Source: Argyresthia goedartella (Eukaryota; Arthropoda; Insecta; Lepidoptera; Argyresthiidae). From it: DNA of 64,000 nt. The notes beneath the pieces are model-generated. The model was not told where the DNA came from and did not search any database. It worked only from the letters and a program-made list of their open reading frames with translations. The position numbers and the translations under genes were made by a program. Of this stretch, positions 42,530 to 54,532 are shown piece by piece (position 1 is the first letter of the stretch; each line of letters opens with the position of its first letter). Where the stretch lies: positions 29,482,001-29,546,000 of the forward strand of contig OX463824.1 in NCBI GenBank assembly GCA_949825045.1. Reading direction: 5' to 3'.

Positions 42530-43170
42530 CTCAAATCCAAAGCATATAATAAGAGGTAGTAGGAGATGTCGAAGGGTGATAGAATTGTTTATCATAATAA
42601 ATTATTGAGTTTATGCAGCAAAAGCTAAAAAAAGACTACCAATGACAGTGCCAAAAAGTATGTTACCCTTAAGCCTTGTTTTATATGTAAGATAGAGCTT
42701 TAACTTTTGGTTATATTATCAACTAGAATCGAGTAATTGCCTGATATTTAATTCGACGGACTTGTTTGAAAGATATATTCAACAAAATTTTAATAGTGAT
42801 ATAGCCTTTATCGATCGAAATATCATTATTTACCCCCATGATTTGTTGGATATATAACAATAAAACTAGCAGTTTTTTTTGCCTACCAAGAATTAATTTG
42901 TGGCATAGTGAATTTGTGAGTCCATGGTCGTCACACTCACCACACTGTTCTTGTACGCACTTGTTATAAATAATGAAATACATATTTCAATGTACGAATA
43001 AACAAATGTATTAAATTTTTACAACATTCATTTTTACTACAAGAACTATTAAATAGTATAACAGAAAAGTAATGAATAGTGAATACATTTTTCACCTTAC
43101 GCCCACGTGACAGTAGCGAAACGGCCAAGCCTCATATTTTGACTAAGGTGTAGAGTTTGTGAGATTAGCG
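42530..43170. other. Intron sequence, nothing recognised
   Basis: AT-rich; no repeat pair or coding motif found. Confidence 0.4.
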
Positions 43171-43173
43171 GCC

Positions 43174-43251
43174 GTTTGCACTAACCTTAGGAATCGCCTA
43201 AGTTCCATAAGTTACTATAGAACTTAGGCGATTCCTAAGGTTAGTGCAAAC
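43174..43251. repeat. Perfect 31-bp-arm hairpin
   Basis: The 31-nt arms (43174-43204 and 43221-43251), starting GTTTGCACTAACCTTAGG, are exact complements around a 16-nt loop. Confidence 0.92.
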
Positions 43252-43256
43252 GAGTC

Positions 43257-43391
43257 TTAGGCCCACTAGCTATAAAGCAGATTAGCTCTATTCTCTGATT
43301 AACTTTGACAACTCCATACAAATTTGTATGGAGTTGTCAAAGTTAATCGCAGAATAGTGCTTATCCGCCTTATAGCTATAGACACTTAGGC
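43257..43391. repeat. 65-bp-arm loopless palindrome
   Basis: The centre ACTCCATACAAATTTGTATGGAGT has no loop. The arms extend outward with TGATTAACTTTGACA / TGTCAAAGTTAATC, then, less perfectly, to GCTATAAAGC / CTTATAGC and TAGGC / ACTTA. It lies 6 bp after the preceding hairpin. Confidence 0.88.
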
Positions 43392-44164
43392 TTGTAGAGT
43401 TAGGGCGGGTAGAGATAGAAACTTGGCTCTTATGAGATCTGAGGCTCAAGCAGGAACCAGCTAGCGAGAAAGTATCCGTAATCGAAATGTGGGAAAATGT
43501 ATGAGATTTTGAACAGCGCCCCTATTGTGCGTAAACTTAACTAAAATCGGTAGCAGGAAGCATTTTCGTCTGGTGTTCGAAACGATACGTCAACAACTCG
43601 CTTTTCAAATGTATAGGATTCGATAGAATCGGCAGCACGAACGACGTTTTGACATACACTAAGGTGAAACTCAGCTGGCTATCGAAATCTCACGATTAAT
43701 TACTCACTTAATATTTGTTGGTGAGAATAGTTTCGTTATATATTTAATTAACGATATCCTATTGTTTGTTGTTTGTTAGTGACTTATTAACGGTTATAGT
43801 GTTAATTTTCAATATATATACCTACATATTTCGTACATTATGTATGTAGCAACCCTTTGTTAATAGAAATCTCATGGTGAAACTCAGTCGATGAAGTTGC
43901 GGATTGGGATGAAATACTACGTGAATATGTTATGCGTGAAGCCATGATCCTCGATAGTGAGAAACCGTTAGTGCTCAGAGAAGGATAAAAACAAACAAAA
44001 ATAGCGGCAAGCCTTCCCCCGTAGGGGATGGCAGAGGCACATTTGTGCTCGTTTAGCCAGATATTCAATACTCCATTTTGCGTGACAGGGGGCTAGCCCA
44101 TTGCAGTAGCTAGGGAGATATGAAGTTCATTGTAATTTTTGGATCTATGGATTTTTAAACCTTA
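43392..44164. other. Intron sequence, nothing recognised
   Basis: No domain or repeat pair seen. Short frames (for example 43838-44068, minus) have no motif. Confidence 0.4.
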
Positions 44165-44396
44165 ACCAAGAATTTTTCATTAACAAACATAAATATTTAC
44201 ATACAGGTACATACATTGCTTCTAGCCCCACACTAGGACACCCTGTGTCGTGGGTACCAGAAACAGCAACGTCACACACATATAAACATCCAAGACCTAG
44301 GGTTATTTTCCTTTTACCACAGCCGGAGATCGAACCCTGGACCTCTGGCATGGCAGGCAGAGCCACAACCGCTTCGCCACAGAGGTAGGTCGCCAT
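44165..44396 (-). mobile_element. tRNA-derived SINE, family A, most complete copy
   Basis: On the minus strand, CTACCTCTGTGGCGAAGCGGTTGTGGCTCTGCCTGCCATG (A box) and GGGTTCGATCTCC (B box) are followed by the body (ACCCACGACACAGGGTGTCC, GTGTGGGGCTAGAAGCAATGTATGTACC) and a short AT-rich tail. The length of about 230 bp is probably near full size and gives the reference for the other three copies. Confidence 0.85.
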
Positions 44397-46933
44397 TGGT
44401 TTTGAACTTTATCAAGTTGAAAATTATTTATTGAACACAGTTATTAAAAAGATACATTAAGAGAAAACATGATCAAAAGCGAGCTTAACTCTAAAGAGAT
44501 TTCTTCCAGCAAACCAAGGCATGAAAGGAAAACTTATCATGAAAGAGTAGGCAGGGCACAATAACTATAACTATACAATAACTAATCTATTATAAATATA
44601 TAAGTAAATTAAATATCTATAAAATACGGAAAATAAAATACATACTTATGTATATCAAACTACTAAATAAGTACCAGTACATACATAAACCTGTGCATTT
44701 AGTTTACATATAATAATAATATACATTCTACAACTATCACAAAAGAGAGAGGAAGTGCTCTTTTACCCGGTTTTTGAAAGCGAAAAGAGTGGGACTGTCT
44801 CTTTTCGAACAAGGAAGTATGTTCTACAGTTGGACCGCCTGCAACCTGAAGGAGTCTTCATATGCGGAGGTGTTATGCCTTGGAGTGGCTAAGTGTGAGA
44901 CCTTGAGATATCTCCATTGCAAATCTCCTAAAAAGAGATTGCCTACTCAAAGCGGTCTCAGAGGTAACGGGGGTAGCACAGATTTTTCAATACATATATT
45001 GAAAAGATAAGAAAGAATATGAGAGTTGGCGACGGCGAATGGGAAGCCACCCCAATTCTTTGTGATATTGAGAAACATGATTGAATTTGCGCACCCCGGA
45101 GATAAACGAGATCCCGAGATTCTGAAGTTGTTCAGTAGATCTTAATAAAGGGTTAATTAACGTCACAGAAGTCTATGGTCGAAGGGCGGGCATTGTACAA
45201 CTAAGAGAAGACTGAAGCCATCGGACCATATGATGAGGTACTGTGGCGCTGCAGTATGGGAATTGTATGAGTGTTCTCCCCTTCTAACCCCAACCCCGCC
45301 CCATCTCGCTTTGTCTATGGCTGCTTGCGGCACGACACCACATTGTGTGGCCTGCCTCTTACTTATAAATGAATTAAACAAATCTGCTTCTTTTGAAATG
45401 TATATGTATGACACTTTAATAATTCATGTAAATAAGAACCTATACACAACACTTCATGTAATTGATGTTAATGCAAATGAACAATAATTTACTCCACTCC
45501 ATTTCTAAGGCATGTAATGCTCTACCTACACATTTGATAATTGTATGCAATCTCTTGCTCTCACAAATTCCAAACTCATGTTGTATTATCATTTCCTTTT
45601 ATATACTATGCCCCTCTCTCTTGCTTCTCTATTTCATTTCACAAACATCTTAGCTACTCTATCATCAATCTATCTCTTGCGGTGTTCTCCAAGTCTCAGC
45701 TTCCTCTGTCATCAAGGTCTCTGGGATAGCAGTGATGCAGGAGCCCCGACCGCAGGCGAAACTCTGCTGTAATATAAAATATTTTGGAGTAAAGTACTTG
45801 AAATGCAATATGATGATGATGATGGTAAGCAATCTCTCATCATTATCAGACAGGTAAGCCCATCCAAATATGGGTTTGAAGGGTTGATAATTCATCTCTA
45901 GATAAGCGATAGACTTGCCCTCTGACATGCATTTCGTGGGTGGACATCACGGACCCAGTAGGTAGTTGAAGAGAAAGTCAAAAATCAGAGAAAAATACGT
46001 AGTTATATTGACAGATAACTCAATATTGAATTACTCAGCTAAAGATTATAATAAATAACTATAGCTTACCTTTCCATGAACTCTATCATTACTGCGCTCA
46101 TATTCCGGCATTATGTGAGGTTCTTCATGAAGAAGAATGCATTAGAAGATTATGAGACGCGTTCACAATAATCCGGAGCGATTGAATTGTCAAAACCGTC
46201 GGACGATAAAATCATCCAATATCATTTTTCTGAATTGAATAATTGAAGCTGCCTCGTCCCTAAATAATTCCCCGCAAAAGGGAAATTCACAACAAAACAA
46301 TAAAATTTTCATGTTTTCGCTAGCGTCGAAATGCCATTCTACGAGCATGTCACAATCAAAAACCAAAATACTTTCTCGAAAACCATTATTATTTTTATAA
46401 TATTCGTTGAGTTTATGATTAATTACACTTTATTATTTCAAAGTCTTTAACAATTGTAACAATATTACAAATTGGGATAATATTTCCGCTACACATTGCA
46501 ATAAAACTTAAATTTAAAATCGATCTATGGATAACGTAAGATTTGGAACGTTTCATTCATTCAATATACTGTTTTGTTCGTTCAGCTTGTCCATGCTAGA
46601 GGCGCAGTATTACGTAGAACGTTTTCTGGGTATCGCAATGACGTTAGTCGATAGACAGTGGTTCCTGCTGCCGATGAGACTGGTTACGTTTTCGATGCGA
46701 GGTCTCGTTAGCGTCTGGAGAGTTTTTCCTGCTTGAGCTTACTGATAACTTTTCGACAGCGCCAGCCATATGGAAACGTCTTAGCAACATTTTACATGAA
46801 AACGTTTTTGATGGGATACATTTTTCACATCCCTACAAACATCTTTGACAATATTTGTAAAACATAAAATGCTATTATGAATGAGGCAAAATACAAGCAT
46901 ACGTTATATTTCTGGGCCTGTTAACTAATCTAC
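44397..46933. other. Intron sequence, no gene recognised
   Basis: Mixed AT-rich sequence. Open frames such as 44774-45010 or 45541-45772 are short, without motifs, and overlap in several frames. At 44740-45000 the composition is more coding-like (an old LINE 3' end is possible) but no motif is secure. Confidence 0.4.
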
Positions 46934-47030
46934 TCTAAAACCGAGGGTGGTGTAGTGGGGACGGATCGCGATTGTGAACTGCCATGGTAATAAAATTCAA
47001 AACCTATAACGGAAAAGTAGCCGGTGGTAA
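46934..47030 (+). repeat. Copy of the Gypsy-LTR-edge repeat
   Basis: ACCGAGGGTGGTGTAGTGGGGACGGATCGCG...TGCCATGGTAATAAAATTCAAAACCTATAACGGAAAAG-x-GCCGGTGGT matches 54218-54312 in the same order. That segment spans the outer edge of the Gypsy LTR, so this is probably a scrap of a related element. Confidence 0.6.
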
Positions 47031-47861
47031 CTGAGCGGTTAAAAGCACTTACGTAAGGAATGCTGGATTCTAAGCACGATTTCTACATATCCCGTGCGCC
47101 AGCGTCTCCCAATAGGTCACAACATAGGTTCTCTTTGACCCTACGATTGATTAGATTTCAAGGGACAACTAAGGTGATACGAAAACATAATATCAAAATT
47201 TTCTTAACCATTTACTCCACTATAAAGTCATCTCCATATTCTATTTTTGGGTTAATTTTTATTCAGTATATGATTAAGATTCTCACTGAAGGAAAACGCG
47301 ATTGGATGAAATTTTCTCCATACAATTTAATTGCGAAAAGACCTCTATTTTATATTTTTTTTCTGTTATTTTGAAATACTAACTAATTTAATTGCGGAAT
47401 TGCATTCAAAATGTGGATATTATTTATTCGTAAACCTTCCTTGAAAATCTTTTTGACGAAATAGCGTAGTTTATTTTAAAACAAGTTTTATGTGGTTTGG
47501 CGCCACGTTACTTTAGTTTGAGTCGAGCGCATTGTTTGCGCTCTTTTTTCTTTCTTATGTGGAAGTAATAAACGCTGTCACTTTCGTTTAAATTCGTATT
47601 CTTTTTACATCTTGTTTGTGACATGACCATGAAAGAAGAGTTGTGCGATTTAGTAGAGGATGTCTATGTTGTCTGAAAAACTATGAATGGCGTACTCGCC
47701 ATAGGCATACTTTCTTGTAACTGTTTAATTTGGTAGAGCAATAATCCAGCGCTGTGCATGTTCTTGCAACAAATATGCACAATGCACGTAGCAATTTGAG
47801 TTGCCAAACAAGTCCGTCGAATGAAATAACAGACCATAGTGATAATTATTAGTAGATTTCC
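47031..47861. other. Intron sequence, nothing secure
   Basis: AT-rich. A GC-box-like stretch and AATAAACGCTGTCACTTTCG at about 47565-47590 could be the tail of an LTR, but no partner was found. Confidence 0.35.
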
Positions 47862-48025
47862 TACGAGTTCGCATAGGCTTATATTTACGAACCGAGGAGT
47901 TTACGACACGGTGTTTGTCGCAGCGAGGTTCGTAAAGAGCCTTTTCGAACAAGTTAGGAATAGATTTTTCCGCCTGAGATCCCCAAATCAAGCGGCGAAG
48001 TATTTTGAGGTTATAGTGCGGAAAA
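47862..48025 (+). repeat. Dispersed repeat E, second copy
   Basis: Matches 40385-40560 (CCTACGAGTTCGCATAGGCTTATATTTACGAACC, GCAGCGAGGTTCGTAAAGA, CCGCCTGAGA, AAATCAAGCGGCGAA). Confidence 0.7.
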
Positions 48026-49013
48026 TATATTTAAAATTAAGAAAATGCTTTTAGCATAATACCGCAATATTTTACTTTAGAAAGTAACTAAATTATAACT
48101 TTTATTACATGACACTTCTATTTGTATAGTTATTAGTTCATTAGATAATTAGGCATAAAATACATACCACATGCTTAATTGAATCAGAAAAACGAACTAT
48201 AAAATGCATCGGCGAGTGAAAATCGTGTGATTTTGCCAAAAATATATTGACTGACAAACTTTATATAGAATTCTTAATGTGAATCTAATTACTGGTAGAC
48301 TAATTAAGCACGATCATAGTATCATCTTATACTTAACACTTGAACACACATATTTCAAGGTTTGGAGCCCGCGTCTCTTTTGAAACACAAATAGCAATGT
48401 GAATGGATTAATGGATTGCCCCCAAGGGCGGGAAATGCCGTATTTGAGACTCGGGCCCCTTATAAGTGTTCTCATCGAATAGTTATTTGCATTAAAATAT
48501 TATTCAGGAATTTACCTACTTTACATCAACTTTCATGGCCCAAACTACGATAACAAAATATGTATGAGATGGTTATATTCTGGCTTTCGCTTTAGTGCCA
48601 AAACATCAAGAAAATAAAACCAGATTTGCTACCATGTAAACATGCGAATGACATGGCGCCGGCGAGACAGCGAGCGTACTAACGACGCGAGTGAGCGAGA
48701 CAGTGAGCGTTATTACGTAGGTACGCTGTCAGGCTCACTCGGTCGCGTCGTCGTCGTGCTCGTCTGCATTTGCGCTCGGCTACGAACTTGTATCTGTTTC
48801 TACACACACAGAATTAGTTGCATGATAGATGTTGTTGCATTACTAACTGCATGTACACACACTGCACTCATAGCGCTAACATTGAAGGTTTCTGCGGTGG
48901 CGGTGCGGAAGGGGTGATTCCGCACTGAAGTCTCGCGCCGTAGATTCAGGCCACATCACTGCGTTGCGGCGTCGCATCGCAAAGTTCTGCGACACATGTA
49001 CGACATAAGGCCC
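48026..49013. other. Intron sequence; GC-rich from 48640
   Basis: AT-rich up to 48640. Then a GC-rich stretch contains CGAGTGAGCGAGACAGTGAGCG and the partly complementary GCTGTCAGGCTCACTCGGTCGCG (48697-48750). GGCCACATCACTGCGTTGCGGCGTCG (48950) recurs as GGCCACATAACTGCGTGGCGGCGTCG at 49164, on the other side of the next foldback. Confidence 0.5.
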
Positions 49014-49162
49014 AGGAGCTCTATTTTTGAATCACTCGCCTCGGAAGCGAACGCTCTCCAAGCGACACGATTGGTGGAGCCTATCTAAGTTGATTGAATG
49101 AACCAATCGTTGCGCTTGGCGAGCGCTAGCCACGAAGCGAGTGATTCAAAAATAGAGCTCCA
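49014..49162. repeat. 150-bp foldback
   Basis: GGAGCTCTATTTTTGAATCACTCGC and GCGAGTGATTCAAAAATAGAGCTCC are exact complements. The inner CGATTGGT / ACCAATCG stem and CGCTCTCC-AAGCG / CGCTTGGCGAGCG pair less well. Confidence 0.85.
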
Positions 49163-49238
49163 GGCCACATAACTGCGTGGCGGCGTCGTCTGTAGCGGCC
49201 TAAGTCGATGCACCGCAGTGATGTGTGTCTTCTGGAAA

Positions 49239-49435
49239 GCCCCACAGGCTTTTCAGAATTTCGAACCGCTCGAAAAGCCAGAGCGATACAGCGCGACGCT
49301 GCGTTGTACCACACGGGCTATTAGACGATGAATTGTCAATGAGAGCGCTGAAAAACCCCACGTGGCACAACGCAGCGTCGCGCTGTAGCGCTCTGGCTTT
49401 TCGAGCGGATCTAAATTCTTAAAAAGCCGTGGGGC
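49239..49435. repeat. 200-bp GC-rich foldback
   Basis: Arms of about 85 nt pair GCTCGAAAAGCCAGAGCG with CGCTCTGGCTTTTCGAGC and ACAGCGCGACGCTGCGTTGT with ACAACGCAGCGTCGCGCTGT. The outer GCCCCAC / GTGGGGC stem closes the fold. A further partial copy of the arm (CAGCAGCGTTGTGCCACACGGGCTT) follows at 49447-49470. Confidence 0.85.
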
Positions 49436-49470
49436 ACAATGCGGCCCAGCAGCGTTGTGCCACACGGGCT

Positions 49471-51340
49471 TCTCAGAAGAGGCGGCCCGGGCCATACAGA
49501 TTTCATGATAACACACCGCCCCCGCATCCCTCTACTACCGCAGGATCCCACTCAGTTGTGCGCTATGTCTGTAATAGCATCTTAATATAGAAAAACTGTA
49601 TTTCTCAGTCTTGACCAAACCTTTAAATATTTAGCCACTACGTATCCTCAAATGAAATAGGCAGCTAACTTTTGATCGACTAGCTAGCGGACCGTTTAAA
49701 TATAATTGGATACTTTTGTTTCTTTAATATGAACAGTAAATCAAGATCTGTGTTAGAATTAGTATACATGTAGTAGTATTTATTACCAATCTAAGTAGAT
49801 TACATAAATGTTGTACTTATTCATTTCTAGTTCATGTAAGATATTAGAACTCAGTTGCCACACCAGTAATAGCAATAATACTGGTTTCTTGCCATTGATA
49901 AAACGACCAAAACAAAATGTTCCTTATTACATATCATATCTGAGTCTTCATTTCTAAGATAATAGTTCTCTTTACTAAGTGACATCATTGATAAGGATCA
50001 GAAAGACTCGTTTAATTAGATATTTTTCCCTTTTTAACCCTGATTTATTTACGTTAGTATAAGTACGTATTAAGGTTAAGTATATTATAAATATCAATTA
50101 AGGCTTTAATGTCCCCAATGAGGGGCAACAGGCCTTTACCAGAATTAGAGTAAGATCGAGCCATACCCCACCACGATGGCTTAATTTACTTTGTAAGAGT
50201 TTAGGTCTGTCCCCACCGTTCCACTGAATTTCAACGTGTCAAATAGCCGAATTCATAATTCTGTTGAAGTAAAGTTCTACTTAAATGTATGCTGGAGCTG
50301 TCATTTCCCAAGCGAGAGATAGATACAGTACCCTGAGTGGCCGTTAAACTCTACATTGTCAGTTTTGCATCTGGTTTGATTGACAGTCATCCTTGATTTG
50401 ATATTGTACATTCAGGCCAAAACATAATATTACTTTACTACCACGACGACCAAAGTAGAAGTGTGGTGAATGTTTTTATTAATTGTTGATTTTGTTAAAA
50501 TAAATATTTATTTATTTAAATTATTTAATGTAGTATAGGTAATTATTTTGATTGTTAGTGAATATGTAGTCAAGTGAATGTATAGTTCCTGAGCATGTAC
50601 TTATTTGGATGTCCCGGTTATTTTTATGGAATGTTATTCGTATATCTTCGTTAGCTTATATTATTCCTAGCATGCTGAAGACATGTTTTGTGAAAGACAC
50701 ACAGTAATACTGTAAACAGCCCGTGTGCTAACATTAAAGATTTTCCAAGCAATCAAATAGTTTCATTGCTTTAATCCTAACCCTTTAGTTTAGTATATAT
50801 CTATACATTTTGGATTCGAAGTGGCCAAGGATTAAAGCAATGAGTCTGTACGCCGCGCATGTCGCCAGTCTTATGAGGCCTAGTACGTTGAAGACACGAA
50901 GCCATATGTGGACTAATCTTATTGACTTGAGCGACGCGCGACGCCTGAGCCATCGATCCTATGTGCTTGGACTCAATCTGCATGCCCTCTGCTTCTATAC
51001 TCCTGCTGTTAGTTCGCACTGGGTTTGGTTTCTTCTATACTCATTTTATTTCAAAGGACTACAAAATGGTGACGTTCTCGTTCGTCACCGACTTCTGTAA
51101 TTAAATACTCTGTTTTACTTGATAGGGGGCTAGCAAGTAATTAGGCACTTCTACAAACATAGAAATCAAGCCCCAGGCTTTTGTCTGCCTCCCTGGCACC
51201 CTCGCGTCACACTGAACATGAATCCATGATGGTGTGGAACAAATGCTTCGTGAATAGGCCACGTGAGCCATACTAGGGCCAACGAACGAAGCCTTCACCG
51301 GACTCAACAGTGGCCGTGACCGACCACGCTTTATACGTAT
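49471..51340. other. Intron sequence, nothing recognised
   Basis: AT-rich to mixed. The frame 50810-51100 (96 codons) has no recognisable motif. Confidence 0.4.
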
Positions 51341-51590
51341 TTTGGTTTTCATTACTATGCCGTGCCTCCTGCCACCCTATCTGCGAAAAGGCACGACTTT
51401 ACAACTTGCCTTCGGAGAGTCGAACCACGCGGTCCCGTATTTGAGAACAGGGGGTAACTGCAACGAGTTTCTACGCTCTTCTTCTCCCACAGTGGTCCAA
51501 TGTAGAGAAGTGGCAAAAAATGACGATTGCTAAGTATATGTAAATATCTACAGTAATAAAGACATTTGGTATTTGGTATTTATTTGATTT
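51341..51590 (+). mobile_element. Retroposon family D, longer copy
   Basis: Shares its 3' 110 bp with 35052-35172 (inverted). It ends CAGTAATAAAGACATTTGGTATTTGGTATTTATTT, a polyadenylation signal followed by a short tandem tail as in non-LTR retroposons. Confidence 0.6.
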
Positions 51591-51715
51591 TCGTCTTATG
51601 CCGATTCGGTTTATGAACCTGAACTTCCACAAAACTACCCTGACCGCCGTAGAACAAGTGTTGGTATTAGGTAATGGCTAGTATTAAATCGCACATCAAA
51701 CATACTGATTTTCAC

Positions 51716-52165
51716 AGCAAAAAAGTATCAGCAAAAACACTTTTTATGTTTTTAGTATTTTTGTTGTTCTTACATGTTCAACCTAACACGAAGGATAAAG
51801 GGGGCTTCGCTTCGCTCACCCTCTTTACCCTTCACCTTAAGCTACCGCAGTATTTTGCCCTGATATTTGCTGTGAAAATCAGGATTTTTGATATGCAGTT
51901 TGATAATCAAATCAAATCATTTACTGCAAGTAGGCAAAATAATGCACTTTTACAAGTCAAACACTTAATTAAGTCTCATATACAAGAAAAAAATAAAAAA
52001 TAAATCAAATATGATCAACTAAACTAATGAGTACATAACTGATTTGAGTTTGAAAAAGGAAATTTCTCCTTCATGTGGTGATTCATGGCTGAATCTCGCA
52101 CAGGAAAAAGAAACTCCATGAACTCTACCAGTGCTTCGGAAATACGCCCGTCAGAGAAGATAGCA
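51716..52165 (+). repeat. Dispersed repeats B and C, joined copy
   Basis: Bases 51716-51905 are the inverted counterpart of 33722-33960. Bases 51935-52165 match 34068-34165 and 22836-22990 (GAATCTCGCACAG...ACTCTACCAGTGCTTCGGAAATACGCCCGTCAGAGAA). B and C together are probably parts of one larger element family. Confidence 0.7.
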
Positions 52166-52753
52166 CCAAGAAACTCCATGGGGCTGTCATTTTTAAATTT
52201 TCGTCATATATTTTTTTTTTTACACAACATACGATATAAAAAAAATATTATTCTAATGTCAATATTATAACATCGTATCGATAAGTGCCAATAAGATGTC
52301 TCAAAATAACAATCTAAATATTTACCTTAGGTAAATAAAGCTTATTATGGCGTATTGGAATGTAAATGGTTGGCACGTTGATGTACTTGATTTGTCGGTG
52401 TCGGAACACGGGTGTCGAACCAGCCGGGCACGGGAACCAATATGCCTTTACCACTCTATGCTTACGTTGCTAATCGCTCTGCTCCTCGCGCTGCCGCGAT
52501 GTTGCCCTCTCTGTCCATCCACAGACTGTAGCATTATCAAGTAATTATGGCATCAAGGAACTTCAATCGCTTTTGAAAAATTGATCAATCACACCATGAT
52601 TATTTCGCACGCGGTCACATTTGAAATAAAAATGAATTGATAAAAATTAGAGGACAATCTTAACAAATCGAACAAGGCCCATAGTAAACTCAACAAGGCT
52701 TGTGTTATAGGTACTAGACGACGATATGTTTAATAGAGATAAATACTTAAGTA
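52166..52753. other. Intron sequence, nothing recognised
   Basis: Low-complexity AT stretch and unassigned sequence. No coding motif. Confidence 0.4.
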
Positions 52754-52841
52754 AATGCATAGAAAACATCCACGACTAAGAAACAAATATTCATGCTAAT
52801 GCATAGAAAACATCCACGACTAAGAAACAAATATTCATGCT
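52754..52841 (-). repeat. Two tandem 44-bp units
   Basis: The 44 nt starting AATGCATAGAAAACATCC (52754-52797) are repeated exactly at 52798-52841, directly downstream of the SINE-like B box when read on the minus strand. Confidence 0.92.
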
Positions 52842-52930
52842 CAGCACACAAATATTACCGGGATTCGAACCCAGGATCGTCAGCTTCGTTGGCAGGGTCC
52901 CACCCGCTAGGCTACACCGTTCGTCGTTGT
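52842..52930 (-). mobile_element. tRNA-derived SINE, family G
   Basis: The minus strand reads GGTGTAGCCTAGCGGGTGGG (A box) and GGGTTCGAATCCCGG (B box) with correct spacing, followed by AT-rich sequence and the two 44-bp units as body. It is different from family A and is not a functional tRNA: there is no complete cloverleaf beyond the boxes. Confidence 0.7.
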
Positions 52931-53179
52931 CATTTATTGCGACTTCGCTTGTACGTTCTGATTGCTAAAATTTTCAAAAGCTATTGCAATTCCTAGATGT
53001 CGGAATTACATCAACAAAACAAAAACCGACAAAACAGGGAGTGGTGGGCATGACGAGGAGCATGACGTGCGGCATGTCGAGTAACGTTGCCACACGTCCC
53101 TGCTTCCTTCCCTTGCCACCCGAGTGTGCACCAGGGGCGATCGAGTCACCGTCGTAACGTGTGCGTCTCCCGTCCGCAG

Positions 53180-53288
53180 AGCTGATCCGGCAGTCCCGGG
53201 GCTCCAGCTGCGACTTCTCCTGGGTGCTGAAGCAGCTGGCGCAAGAGAACGTCGAGGGCCTGCCGCCGGGCGGCGGGCTGGCTTCCAA
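53180..53288 (+). CDS. alph: PP2C phosphatase, third coding exon
   Basis: The CGTCCGCAG acceptor ends at 53179. Two nucleotides complete the codon split from exon 2 (Glu), and then LIRQSRGSSCDFSWVLKQL...NVEGLPPGGGLAS follows. The LPPGGGLA motif is conserved in PPM1A/PPM1B just before their variable C-terminus. The donor AA|GTGAGT is strong and leaves phase 2. The next exon, expected to start with an NVIE-x-VY-type block, was not found before 64000 and must lie further right. Confidence 0.92.
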
Positions 53289-53539
53289 GTGAGTCGCGCA
53301 CCAGTTTCATACATGAACATTATGATTATGACCGACTTTCCCTGAAAAGCATATGCTTTCGACCATATGGTCGAAAACGTTTTTTTCATCAGCTGATCGG
53401 GTCAATGAACTGACCGACGTTTGACACCATATTTCTCTTGGGGAGAGTTGCTCATATGATGGCTAGTGGCTACTATCATTCCCCAGAATATGGCCAGCTA
53501 ATTAAATGTCAAGCTGTATCAATCACATATTATCCGCCA

Positions 53540-53645
53540 AAGTTAACTAGGAATGCGATTTCCCCTCGCTCTGATGCGTCAGTAGGACGGTGACCGGACT
53601 CTATAACGTCATCAGGGCGAGGTAGGTAGTAACTTTGACGTGTAG
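53540..53645 (+). repeat. MITE-like repeat F, second copy
   Basis: CCAAAGTTAACTAGGAATGCG...GATGCGTCAGTAGGACGGTGAC...AACGTCATCA matches 40765-40910. Confidence 0.6.
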
Positions 53646-53654
53646 TACCTCCGT

Positions 53655-53740
53655 AGCTTCTGGCCCCACATTAGAATACCAGGTGTCGTGAGAATCAGCA
53701 ACAGTGACGCGACGTCACCCACACACAAACTTTACTACAC
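53655..53740 (-). mobile_element. SINE family A fragment
   Basis: GCTTCTGGCCCCACATTAGAATACC-AGGTGTCGTGAGAATCAGCAACAGTGACG is the complement of the family body (GTGTAGGGCCAGAAGCAATG). The tRNA-like head is missing. Confidence 0.7.
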
Positions 53741-54279
53741 GTTAAACACTAAACAATAAGTGGACCAAACACGATGAAACTAATACAGGGCGTAACAGAA
53801 AGATGTAGTCATAGATCTGTCACTGGACATCTTCCTACTAACCGGTCGCCGCTCGGCCCAAATTGTGTGGAGGTGACGAAAATAAGTTGCGCTCGTCGCA
53901 ACCGATGTCGTCGTGAATGTTGTCCAGAATGACGTCCCTAATTACCAATGGGTAATTAGGGTAAAATACGACTACAATTTTCTGTTACAACCCGTGTTCA
54001 TAAAAATAAATGAATAAATGTAGCCGCTGGCCACCGCGGGGAGCAGGCCTTCCTCGAATTCGGGTAAAGTTGAGCTACACTGAACGCTGGCTCAGTGCAG
54101 GCTTATGGGGAGGTTGTGGCCAAAAGTGTGGAAGTTGCCCGTGCCTTATTAGGAACGTTGACACGGCTGTACGACTGCTACCACCGAGTAGCAATAGTTG
54201 TCGGGACCTCGTAACATCTCAAAAACCGAGGGTAGTTGGGACGGGTCGCGAATTTGAACCTTATGCCATGATAATAAAA

Positions 54280-54529
54280 TGTAAAACCTATAACGGAAAA
54301 GCGCCGGTGGTATTCAAGAGTAAAATGAAACTCGGTCCGTATCCAGCAAGTGATGTTTATTTTCCGAAGTCACACAGCAGAGAGAGACTCGTGCCTCGAA
54401 TCACTCCTTTTTATATCCAATGAACCACAGACAAAGTGACCGAAAGGAAGACTGAACGACTTGTCAAATGTCATGAATCGAATCTCGGAATCCATGATCC
54501 AAGGCCTTATTCGATCAACCGCAACAACA
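54280..54529 (-). repeat. Putative 3' LTR of the Gypsy element
   Basis: On the minus strand it runs TGTTGTTGCGG...TTTTACA, giving TG...CA ends over 250 bp. It carries a GATATAAAAAGG TATA box (near 54412) and an AATAAACATCAC signal (near 54350) in the right order. It starts right after the pol stop. Its outer edge matches repeat copies at 46978 and 38815. Confidence 0.6.
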
Positions 54530-54532
54530 CTA

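Larger units (their letters stand above)
42205..53179 (+). other. Intron 2 of the PP2C gene (11 kb)
   Basis: GTTGCT donor and CGTCCGCAG acceptor. It holds at least eight repeat elements listed separately and no convincing gene. Confidence 0.85.

Noticed and set aside
47480..47600. End of a solo LTR (AATAAACGCTGTCAC)
   Set aside because: No second terminus, TATA box or matching copy could be found.
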